From the NCBI GenBank assembly GCA_958405195.1, contig CATYDM010000005.1:13550-77549 (forward strand): a stretch of DNA of 64,000 nt, written 5' to 3'. The translations under genes and the position numbers were made by a program. The notes under the pieces were generated by a model. It ran no database searches. It saw only the letters and a list, made by a program, of their open reading frames with translations, and had not been told where the DNA came from. The stretch comes from an uncultured Collinsella sp. Its GTDB lineage: Bacteria; Actinomycetota; Coriobacteriia; Coriobacteriales; Coriobacteriaceae. Within the stretch, counting starts at the first letter, position 1. Each line of letters opens with the position of its first letter. Below are positions 8,577-15,041 of this stretch, piece after piece.

Positions 8577-9293
8577 TTACGCGACGTTTTCGACCAGCTC
8601 AGCGACGATGGCGTCAAAGGCGGCAACCGGATCGTCGGCACCGGTGATGGGACGGCCCACCACAATGTGGCTTGCGCCACGCTCGATAGCCTGGGAAGGC
8701 GTCGCCACGCGGGACTGGTCACCTAAGGCGGCACCCACCGGACGCACACCCGGAGTCACGATCAGGGCATCAGGGCCCAGCAGCTCACGCATGTCGTGAG
8801 CCTCCATCGGCGAGCACACGATGCCATCGATGCCGTTGGCCTGAGCGAGCTTTGCCAGGCGGGCGGCCTCCTCGGCCACGGGCGACTCGACGCCGATCTC
8901 GCTCAAGGCATCCTGATTCATGCTCGTGAGCACGGTGATGGCGACGAGCTTGGCGCGGTCCTCGCGCGCCTCCTCGGCACCCTCGCGGCTGGCAGCGAGC
9001 ATGGCGCCCGAACCCAAGCCGTGAACCGAGAGCAGGTCGGCACCGGCAAGCGAGGCCGAACGGGCGGCACCGCGAACCTGATGCGGAATATCATGGAACT
9101 TAAGGTCGAGGAAGACCTTAAAGCCCAGGTCCTTAAAGGTCTTGACGATCTCGGGGCCCTCAGCGTAATAGAGCGTCATGCCAACCTTGAGCCAGGCGGC
9201 ATGGCCCGAAAGCTCGTGGGCGAGCTCGAGCGAACGTTCACGATCGCAGTCGAGGGCGACGATTACGCGGTCGCGGGCATCGGTCTCTAGCAT
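8577..9293 (-). CDS. pyrF: Orotidine 5'-phosphate decarboxylase
   Basis: Last step of UMP synthesis, OMP to UMP (238 residues). VALDCDRERSLELA at the N-terminus and the catalytic DLKFHDIP motif near residue 63 are clear. VTPGVRP and VGRPIT form the phosphate-binding end of the TIM barrel. Its ATG overlaps the pyrD stop by 7 bp (ATGCTAG), so translation is coupled. It is the terminal gene of pyrR-pyrB-pyrC-pyrK-pyrD-pyrF. No pyrE is present in the window. Confidence 0.96.
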   Translation of the reverse strand: MLETDARDRVIVALDCDRERSLELAHELSGHAAWLKVGMTLYYAEGPEIVKTFKDLGFKVFLDLKFHDIPHQVRGAARSASLAGADLLSVHGLGSGAMLAASREGAEEAREDRAKLVAITVLTSMNQDALSEIGVESPVAEEAARLAKLAQANGIDGIVCSPMEAHDMRELLGPDALIVTPGVRPVGAALGDQSRVATPSQAIERGASHIVVGRPITGADDPVAAFDAIVAELVENVA

Positions 9294-10201
9294 TCGAAAG
9301 CACCTACCAGCTCGTTGATGTCCTTTACGCCCTGGGACTCGGCCCAGGCCTCGAGCTCATGCGCGATCTTGAGCGAAGCGCACGGATCGACGAAGTTGGC
9401 CATGCCGACCGACACGCAGGTGGCACCGGCCAGGATAAACTCAGCCGCATCCTCACCGGTCATGACACCGCCGACACCGTTGATGGGGATATCGACGGCC
9501 TGGGCAACCTCCCAGACCATGCGCACGGCGATGTGGTGGCACAGCGGGCCCGAAAGGCCGCCCTTGGGCTTGGCCACGCGGGACTTGCGGGTATGGACGT
9601 CGATGGCCATGCCCTGAATGGAGTTGATGACCGAAAGGCCGTCGGCGCCGGCAGCCTCGAGGGCCTTGGCGATCTCGGCGACGTTGACCGGCGCCATCTT
9701 CACGAACAGCGGCTTATCGGTCACCTTGCGGCAGGCAGCCATAACGGAAGAGGCGCCCTCGGGCGTGGAGCCCATGGCGGCACCGCCGGCGGCGATATTG
9801 GGGCAGCTCACGTTGATCTCGTAGCCGGCAGCCCAGGGGCACAGCTCGACATACATCTCGAGTGCGCGGACAAACTCGTCAACGGAGTGGCCGGCAACCT
9901 GACAGATGACCTGGCAGCCGTCCTTGGAGAGCTGCTCGAGCCACGGACCGGACTCGCGAGCAAAGGCGGCCACGCCGGGGTTCTGAAGGCCCACGGAGTT
10001 GATCATACCGCCGGGGATCTCGGCCATGCGGGGCGCGGGGTTACCGGGCCAGGGCTCGGCTGCGCAACCCTTGGTGGTGATGGCGCCCAGTTGGGAAACA
10101 TCAAAGAAGTTCTGGAACTGCCAGCCGTAGCCAAAGGTACCGGCTGCGGTGTTGATGGGGTTTTGCATCTTGACGCCGCCGAAATCGACGGCCATGTTCA
10201 C
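9287..10201 (-). CDS. pyrD: Dihydroorotate dehydrogenase, class 1B catalytic subunit
   Basis: Oxidises dihydroorotate to orotate using FMN; in class 1B the electrons pass through the PyrK FAD/iron-sulfur subunit to NAD+. The adjacent pyrK supports class 1B. About 304 residues. Visible are the N-terminal NPINTAAGTFGYG, the active-site-loop NVSCPN, VKMAPVN, and GVGGVMTGEDAAEFILAGAT. The start is uncertain: GTG at 10201 is used, ATG at 10195 is equally possible, and neither has a strong ribosome-binding site, consistent with coupling to pyrK, which ends 9 bp upstream. Confidence 0.94.
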   Translation of the reverse strand: MNMAVDFGGVKMQNPINTAAGTFGYGWQFQNFFDVSQLGAITTKGCAAEPWPGNPAPRMAEIPGGMINSVGLQNPGVAAFARESGPWLEQLSKDGCQVICQVAGHSVDEFVRALEMYVELCPWAAGYEINVSCPNIAAGGAAMGSTPEGASSVMAACRKVTDKPLFVKMAPVNVAEIAKALEAAGADGLSVINSIQGMAIDVHTRKSRVAKPKGGLSGPLCHHIAVRMVWEVAQAVDIPINGVGGVMTGEDAAEFILAGATCVSVGMANFVDPCASLKIAHELEAWAESQGVKDINELVGAFEC

Positions 10202-10209
10202 GGTACCCA

Positions 10210-11001
10210 CTAGAAGACCACCACCTTGGAAGCATCGAACACGGGGCCGCACATGCAAGCGCCCTTCATACCGTCGACCGTCTCGACATTGCAGGTGTTG
10301 CAGGCGCCAAAGCCACAGCTCATCATGCGCTCAAGCGACACCTCGCAGTACGCACCGGCCTCGGCGGCAGCGGCGGCGACTTTCTTCATCATGACAGCGG
10401 GGCCGCAGCTGGCGACGTAGTCGTAGCCGCCCTCGCCGAGCAGCTCGGCGGCAGGATCGGTACAAAAACCGTGCGTGCCGAGCGAGCCGTCGTCGGTGCA
10501 AACGTTGACCGTGGCGCCCAGCGCGCGGAACTCATCGACACCCACGGCCTTGGAAGCGGTGCCAAAGCCCAGGCACACGTCAACATCCACGCCCTGCTCG
10601 GCAAGCATACCGGCAAGACACAGCACAGGCGGAACGCCGATGCCACCGGCGACGAGCAGGGCCTTCCTGGTGCCCTCGGGTACCATCCAGCCACGGCCAC
10701 CGGGGCCCAGCAGGTTAGAGGTGGAGCCAGGGCCCATCTGGGACAAACGACGGGTATCGTCGCCCACGACGGCGTACCACAGCTCGACGGTGCCGGCCTC
10801 GGCGTCGGCGCGGTAGTAGCTCAGGGGCACGCGAAGCAGCGAGGACGCATCGCCGGGTACGGCGATGTTCACAAACTGACCGGGCTTGAGCGCACTTGCA
10901 AGCTTGGGGGCCGAGATGACGAGCGAGAAGATGCCGTCGGCGATCTTCTGGTTCGAGACGACCTCGAAGTCGTGCATGCGTGCAGTGGAAGGTGTGGGCA
11001 T
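10210..11001 (-). CDS. pyrK: Dihydroorotate dehydrogenase electron-transfer subunit
   Basis: FAD and [2Fe-2S] subunit that links PyrD to NAD+ (263 residues). A ferredoxin-reductase-like FAD domain has RVPLSYY and GPGGRGW. The NAD-binding part has LLVAGGIGVPPVLCLA. The C-terminal cluster motif CGFGACNTCNV, followed by GACMCGPVF, supplies four cysteines. The ATG at 11001 follows GGGGGATTGGAG. It lies between pyrC and pyrD in the operon. Confidence 0.96.
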   Translation of the reverse strand: MPTPSTARMHDFEVVSNQKIADGIFSLVISAPKLASALKPGQFVNIAVPGDASSLLRVPLSYYRADAEAGTVELWYAVVGDDTRRLSQMGPGSTSNLLGPGGRGWMVPEGTRKALLVAGGIGVPPVLCLAGMLAEQGVDVDVCLGFGTASKAVGVDEFRALGATVNVCTDDGSLGTHGFCTDPAAELLGEGGYDYVASCGPAVMMKKVAAAAAEAGAYCEVSLERMMSCGFGACNTCNVETVDGMKGACMCGPVFDASKVVVF

Positions 11002-11093
11002 AGACGCTCCAATCCCCCATGCGGTTGCATGGTCAAAACGAACAGAAAGCGCGGCACCGCAAGGGCGCCGCGCACAAAAGCGATAAGGCTATG

Positions 11094-12383
11094 CTAGCAG
11101 ATGCAGCCGTCGGCAAGCGTCTGCTTACCGCCGACAAACACATCGGTGGCACGACCGGTGAGCGTGCGGCCGGCAAAACCGGAGTTCTCGGCGCGCGACT
11201 CGTAACCGTCCTCGCCAACCGTCCAGGTGGCGGACGCGTCGAACACGGTCAGGTCGGCAACGGAGCCCGCCTTGACCTGAACCTGGTCGAGGCCCAGGAT
11301 CTCACGCGGCTTGATGGCCATGAGCTCGACCATACGGCCCATGCTCATCTTGCCCGTGTTGACCAGCTCGGTGAGTACGAGCGACAGCGAGGTCTCGAGG
11401 CCGATCATGCCAAAGGGCGCAAGCTCGAACTCGCGGGCCTTCTCCCACGGGGTGTGGGGAGCGTGATCGGTGACGATAACGTCGACGGTGCCGTCGATGA
11501 CGCCCTGACGAATGGCCTCGGCATCCTCCTCGGTACGCAGCGGCGGGTTGACCTTGAGCGAAGTGTTGTAGGTCTCGTCCAGGTCGTTCTCGGTCAGGAA
11601 CATGTGGTGCGGGGTGGCCTCGCAGGTAACCTGAACGCCAGCGGCCTTACCGGCACGCACGATCTCCAGACCATGGGCGGTGGAGATGTGCTGGATGTGC
11701 AGCTTGGCACCAGTCAGCTTGGCGATCTCGATGTCGCGGGCGATCTGGAGCTCCTCGCCGGCAGCCGGCCAACCCTCGAGGGCCAGACGGGTCGAGACCT
11801 TGCCCTCGTTGATCTGGCCGTGGCCGACCAGATCCTCGTCCTGGCAGTGGCTCATAAAGACCTTGCCGAACATCTTGCCGTAGTCCATGCAACGACGGAG
11901 CATGCCCGCGCCCTGCACGCCGCGACCGTCGTCGGTGAAGGCGACGGCGCCGTGGGCGACCATATCGCCCATCTCGGACATGGCCTCGCCCTTAAGACCG
12001 CGGGTCATGGCGCCCGACGGATAGACGCGGCAGTGACCGACCTCGGCAGCACGGGACTTGACGAACTCCACGACGGTGCCGTTATCGGTGACGGGATCGG
12101 TGTTGGGCATGGCGCACACGCCGGTAAAGCCGCCCTTGGCAGCTGCGCGGGTGCCGCTCTCGATGTCCTCTTTGACCTCGTAGCCGGGCTCGCGAAGGTG
12201 AACGTGCATATCCACCAGGCCAGGGACGAGGTACTTGCCGGAAAGATCGCGGACCTCGGCTCCCTCGACGGCGAGATTCTCGCCGACCTCGGCGATCTTG
12301 TCGCCGTCAATCAGGACGTCAACGACACCGTCAAGCTCGACGGACGGGTCGACGACGTGGGCATTCTTAAGAAGCAAGGCCAT
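11094..12383 (-). CDS. pyrC: Dihydroorotase
   Basis: Zinc enzyme of the amidohydrolase family that cyclises carbamoyl aspartate to dihydroorotate (429 residues, class I). The metal-binding DMHVHLREPG lies near residue 59. The rest of the active site includes TDHAPHTPWEK and conserved downstream histidines (SHCQDEDLV, EATPHH). The ATG at 12383 follows TTGGAGG and overlaps the 3' end of pyrB by 17 bp. A much longer in-frame extension upstream lies inside pyrB and is non-homologous. Confidence 0.96.
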   Translation of the reverse strand: MALLLKNAHVVDPSVELDGVVDVLIDGDKIAEVGENLAVEGAEVRDLSGKYLVPGLVDMHVHLREPGYEVKEDIESGTRAAAKGGFTGVCAMPNTDPVTDNGTVVEFVKSRAAEVGHCRVYPSGAMTRGLKGEAMSEMGDMVAHGAVAFTDDGRGVQGAGMLRRCMDYGKMFGKVFMSHCQDEDLVGHGQINEGKVSTRLALEGWPAAGEELQIARDIEIAKLTGAKLHIQHISTAHGLEIVRAGKAAGVQVTCEATPHHMFLTENDLDETYNTSLKVNPPLRTEEDAEAIRQGVIDGTVDVIVTDHAPHTPWEKAREFELAPFGMIGLETSLSLVLTELVNTGKMSMGRMVELMAIKPREILGLDQVQVKAGSVADLTVFDASATWTVGEDGYESRAENSGFAGRTLTGRATDVFVGGKQTLADGCIC

Positions 12384-13311
12384 TATCGGCACCTCCAAGC
12401 AGCAGATACAGGATAGCCATACGCACGCAGATACCGGCGTAGACCTGCTCCAGGATGACGGAGCGTTGCGGGTGGTCGGCCATATAGGAGTCGAACTCGA
12501 CACCGCGGTTGATGGGGCCCGGGTGGCAGATGATCGCGTCGGGCTTCATGAGCTTCTCGCGGTCCTTGGTCAGGCCGAAGAGCTTGTGGTACTCGCGAAT
12601 CGTGGGGAACGGGGCACCCTCGAGGCGCTCCTGCTGCACGCGCAGCATGTAGACGACGTCCAGCTCGGGCAGGACGGAATCGAGGTCGCTCGTCACGTGG
12701 TCGCAGCCCAGGACCTCGGGCGCCGGCGGCAGCAGCGTGCCGGGGGCGACGGCGTAGGTCTCGCAGCCCATGATCTTAAGGGCGGGGATCAGCGAGCCGC
12801 AGACGCGGGAGTGCGCGATATCGCCGACGACGGCGACCTTCAGACCGTGGAAGTCACCCTTGTGCTCCCAGATGGTGTACAGGTCGAGCAGGGCCTGCGT
12901 GGGGTGGTTGTGCTTGCCGTCACCGGCGCAGATGACGCTCGCGGGCGAGTTCTGCGTGACGATGTAGGGAGCGCCGGCGTGCTTGTCGCGCACAACGATG
13001 CAGTCGATCTTATAGGCGTTGAGGGTCTCGACGGTATCGACGAGGCTCTCGCCCTTGACCGTGGAGGTCGAGGAGCCGCCAAAGTTGAGGCTGTCGGCCG
13101 AAAGACGCTTCTCGGCGAGCTCGAAGGAGCTACGGGTGCGCGTCGAGGGCTCGTTGAACATGTTGACGATGGTCTTGCCCTTGAGCGTGGGGACCTTCTT
13201 GATCGCACGCTCGTTAACCTCGGAGAACGCCTTGGCGGTCTCGAGGATGAGCTTGATGTCCTCTTCGGAGTACTCGGTAATGTCGATCAGGTGCTTATGG
13301 TTGAACGCCAC
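12367..13311 (-). CDS. pyrB: Aspartate carbamoyltransferase catalytic subunit
   Basis: Condenses carbamoyl phosphate and aspartate, the first committed step of the pathway (314 residues). The carbamoyl-phosphate site motif STRTR lies near residue 56, DGKHNHPTQALLD near 130 and HPGPINRGVE near 265. There is no pyrI regulatory subunit next to it, as in Gram-positive bacteria. GTG at 13311 is preferred because GGGAGG is 11 nt upstream. An earlier GTG (13323) overlaps the pyrR stop but sits directly on that ribosome-binding site. Confidence 0.95.
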   Translation of the reverse strand: MAFNHKHLIDITEYSEEDIKLILETAKAFSEVNERAIKKVPTLKGKTIVNMFNEPSTRTRSSFELAEKRLSADSLNFGGSSTSTVKGESLVDTVETLNAYKIDCIVVRDKHAGAPYIVTQNSPASVICAGDGKHNHPTQALLDLYTIWEHKGDFHGLKVAVVGDIAHSRVCGSLIPALKIMGCETYAVAPGTLLPPAPEVLGCDHVTSDLDSVLPELDVVYMLRVQQERLEGAPFPTIREYHKLFGLTKDREKLMKPDAIICHPGPINRGVEFDSYMADHPQRSVILEQVYAGICVRMAILYLLLGGADNGLAS

Positions 13312-13315
13312 GGTA

Positions 13316-13900
13316 CTACTCACCTCCCAGCGGCGCGGAGCCCACGTGGGAACCCGGCGCGACGTCGTTAATCTCGACGGCGGTGTGGCCGTCGACTTCC
13401 TTCATATATAGGTGCACGTTCTCCTCATGCGACGAGGGAACGTTCTTGCCGACAAAGTCCGGCGAGATGGGGAGCTCGCGGTGGCCGCGGTCAACGAGGA
13501 CAGCCAGCTCAATGCGGTTCGGACGGCCCAGGTCCATGACGGCGTCGAGAGCGGCGCGAATGGTACGGCCCGTATACAGGATGTCGTCCACCAGCACGAC
13601 GCGCTTGCCGTCGACGCTAAAGGGAATGTTGGTGGCGTGGATCGCGGGAGCGAAATTGGTCGCATAGTCATCGCGGTAGAAGCTGATGTCGAGGCTGCCG
13701 AGCGGAACGTCGACGCCCTCGATCTCCTTGATCTCCTCGGCGAGCTTCTTTGCCAGAAGGTCGCCGCGCGTGACGATGCCGACCAGAGCGAGGTCTTCAC
13801 AGCCCTCGTTGCGCTCGAGAATCTCGTGCGCGATGCGGGTCATCGCTCGATTGACGGCGGTCTCGTCCATGATGACCGCCTTGGGGGAAGTCGTGCCCAT
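13316..13900 (-). CDS. pyrR: Bifunctional pyr operon regulator / uracil phosphoribosyltransferase PyrR
   Basis: RNA-binding attenuation protein that senses UMP/UTP and PRPP and has uracil phosphoribosyltransferase activity (194 residues). The PRPP-binding motif VVLVDDILYTGRTIRAA is clear, as are GIVTRGDLLAKKLA and the RDDY segment. Strong AGGAAGGAG ribosome-binding site before the ATG. It is first in the pyr operon and lies directly behind a leader with competing hairpins. The C-terminus is somewhat extended (HTAVEINDVAPGSHVGSAPLGGE). Confidence 0.95.
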   Translation of the reverse strand: MGTTSPKAVIMDETAVNRAMTRIAHEILERNEGCEDLALVGIVTRGDLLAKKLAEEIKEIEGVDVPLGSLDISFYRDDYATNFAPAIHATNIPFSVDGKRVVLVDDILYTGRTIRAALDAVMDLGRPNRIELAVLVDRGHRELPISPDFVGKNVPSSHEENVHLYMKEVDGHTAVEINDVAPGSHVGSAPLGGE

Positions 13901-13921
13901 CGATCTCCTTCCTCACATGTC

Positions 13922-14029
13922 TTGACTGCTGACACAGTCAAAAAAATAGATGCCCGACCGCTTAAAGCGGACCAGACACCCACAGGAAGGGCTGCTCTTT
14001 GGGCAGCTATGTAATTCCATGTGGGTATC
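13922..14029 (-). promoter_or_regulatory. pyr operon leader with mutually exclusive hairpins (attenuator)
   Basis: Three structures can be drawn on the minus-strand RNA. A long 5' hairpin pairs GATACCCACA (14020-14029) with TGTGGGTGTC (13975-13984) and has an inner GCTGC/GCAGC stem. A terminator hairpin (13949-13980) is followed by seven T and reuses GGTGTC of the first hairpin. A last small hairpin, TTGACTG-N6-CAGTCAA (13922-13941), lies just before the ribosome-binding site. Because the first two share bases, they cannot form together. This is the layout expected of PyrR-type transcription attenuation, but the textbook PyrR-binding loop consensus was not recognised. Confidence 0.65.
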
Positions 14030-14055
14030 TCGTACCCCTTTAATGGTCATGGGAT

Positions 14056-14061
14056 AGTGTA
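14056..14061 (-). promoter_or_regulatory. -10 candidate for pyr operon
   Basis: The minus strand reads TACACT, placing the start of transcription near 14048 and the whole attenuator inside the leader. No convincing -35 is seen. Confidence 0.35.
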
Positions 14062-14152
14062 GCCAACCTCGAGCTTAATTGCGAGCATAAATACAGAGCA
14101 ATCCGTAAACGGAGCCCAAAGCTCAATAAACCTATATATTTGTGGGACGAGC

Positions 14153-14181
14153 TTGAAAACGCACGCACGAGCTGGCATAAT
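14153..14181 (+). promoter_or_regulatory. Strong consensus promoter upstream of rpmB
   Basis: TTGAAA-N17-CATAAT, five of six matches at each element. Transcription would begin near 14188, giving a 160-nt leader to rpmB or a separate small RNA. Hairpins such as GCACAG-N10-CTGTGC can form in this stretch. No open reading frame there is convincing. Confidence 0.5.
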
Positions 14182-14287
14182 TCCCTCTGCTGCACGCAAA
14201 TCGGATCTACGTCCAGGGCCGTGGCGTGAGCACTATCGCCAAAAGAGGAATATCTCTGTGTAGATTGCGCACAGGGAGCGACTTCTG

Positions 14288-14296
14288 TGCTATAGT
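14288..14296 (+). promoter_or_regulatory. Extended -10 promoter for rpmB
   Basis: TGC-TATAGT 54 bp before the rpmB start codon, a good extended -10 and the proximal rpmB promoter candidate. Confidence 0.5.
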
Positions 14297-14350
14297 TCAG
14301 GCTTGTTTGTTAACGCGACATGTTCGTTTGTCGCCCAAGGAGGGTCAGTT

Positions 14351-14539
14351 ATGTCCAAAGTTTGCGAAGTTTGCGGTAAGCACCCCGTTGCCGGTCGCTC
14401 CATCAGCCACTCTCACCGCGTCACCAACCGTAAGTTCCGCCCCAACATCCAGCGCGTTTACGTCGTCGTCGATGGTCACCGTCGCAAGATGAACGTTTGC
14501 TCCACCTGCCTCAAGTCCGGCAAGGTTGCGCGCTCGTAA
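14351..14539 (+). CDS. rpmB: 50S ribosomal protein L28
   Basis: Large-subunit ribosomal protein of 62 residues. It is the zinc-binding (C+) form: the first CxxC is VCEVCGK and the second is CSTCLK. The typical middle SHSHRVTNRKFRPNIQ is present. The ATG at 14351 has GGAGGG upstream. An in-frame ATG at 14303 would fuse leader sequence to it and is rejected. It stands alone on the plus strand with its own promoter and terminator, divergent from the pyr operon. Confidence 0.96.
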   Translation: MSKVCEVCGKHPVAGRSISHSHRVTNRKFRPNIQRVYVVVDGHRRKMNVCSTCLKSGKVARS

Positions 14540-14610
14540 ATAAGGTCTTACCAACAAGTACCTCGGACTCTCCGGGTCAAAGACCTCGCGTTCATATAGA
14601 ACTTACCAAA

Positions 14611-14640
14611 GGCGCCCTCCCCTACGGAGGGCGCCTTTTT
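14611..14640 (+). terminator. Rho-independent terminator of rpmB
   Basis: Perfect 10-bp GC-rich stem (GGCGCCCTCC with GGAGGGCGCC), 5-nt loop, then five T. Confidence 0.92.
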
Positions 14641-14643
14641 GCA

Positions 14644-14888
14644 CTCATTGGGGACAGACTTATATGAGGGTTTGCAGATGTCAAAGGGATCATAGCCCAG
14701 CTGGTATGCCTTGTAACTAACGGTACGCCTCGAGCGAGTCGGACGCACCTTACACGGGATTGAAATGGATGTAATCGAGTAGCTGCACCGCCTGTGTGTC
14801 CGACTCAACCGCGACCCGCGAATAGCGATCATCAAACAGATGTCCCGTTTTCCCATTGAAATACTCATGAGAGTCTGTACCCAATGAG
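14644..14888 (-). mobile_element. Relic of a small transposon with 25-bp imperfect inverted ends
   Basis: The left end (14644-14668) and the inverted right end (14864-14888) match at 21 of 25 positions and share CTCATTGGG-N-ACAGACT and ATGAG. Ends containing GGGACAGACT are typical of REP-associated Y1 (RAYT/IS200-like) transposases. The interior codes for the C-terminal part of such a transposase, broken by a stop and a frameshift. It is 245 bp long, so it cannot be autonomous. Confidence 0.6.
14670..14878 (-). pseudogene. Decayed REP-associated Y1 transposase C-terminal fragment
   Basis: In one minus-strand frame the sequence reads HEYFNGKTGHLFDDRYS...QLLDYIHFNPV and then a TAA at 14750-14752. 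YFN-x-KxGHLF-x-x-RYS and YIHxNPV are the C-terminal signature of the transposase IS200-like (Y1) family. The homology resumes in another frame with SYKAYQLGYDPFDIC, which resembles the segment after the usual AYRWSSY motif. The HUH and catalytic Tyr parts are absent. It is therefore a non-functional remnant. Confidence 0.65.
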
Positions 14889-14920
14889 CGGGGCGATGCA
14901 GCAGGCAGATAGTTTTAGTT

Positions 14921-14948
14921 AAAACGCTTCAGTTTATTGAAGCGTTTT
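14921..14948. promoter_or_regulatory. 28-bp palindrome upstream of adhE (operator candidate)
   Basis: Perfect 11-bp arms AAAACGCTTCA and TGAAGCGTTTT around a 6-bp centre, ending 47 bp before the adhE -10. No T-tract follows, so a protein-binding operator is more likely than a terminator. The half-site resembles LacI/CcpA-type sites (central CG flanked by A/T). It is not a Rex-type TTGTGA-N6-TCACAA site. Confidence 0.45.
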
Positions 14949-14992
14949 AGTGTGCCTTTTACAGGAATCTTACCGTTCGCCGAATAATTTCT

Positions 14993-15001
14993 TGCTATCA
15001 T
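14993..15001 (+). promoter_or_regulatory. Extended -10 promoter for adhE
   Basis: TGC-TATCAT; transcription would begin near 15008, leaving a 34-nt leader with an AAGGAG ribosome-binding site before the ATG at 15042. Confidence 0.45.
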
Positions 15002-15041
15002 GCAAGGCGTAGGGTAAATCTCCGATCGCAAGGAGACACAA

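Noticed and set aside
11019..12416. Plus-strand frame opposite pyrC
   Set aside because: Antisense shadow; pyrC motifs are clear on the minus strand.
14062..14290. tRNA or signal-recognition-particle RNA in the pyrR-rpmB gap
   Set aside because: No cloverleaf, no GTTCGA-type T loop and no SRP tetraloop motif could be drawn; only promoters and short hairpins were found.
14548..14868. 106-codon minus-strand frame in the rpmB-adhE gap
   Set aside because: Its first half reads the transposase relic in the wrong frame; the real homology is spread over two frames, so it is a pseudogene.
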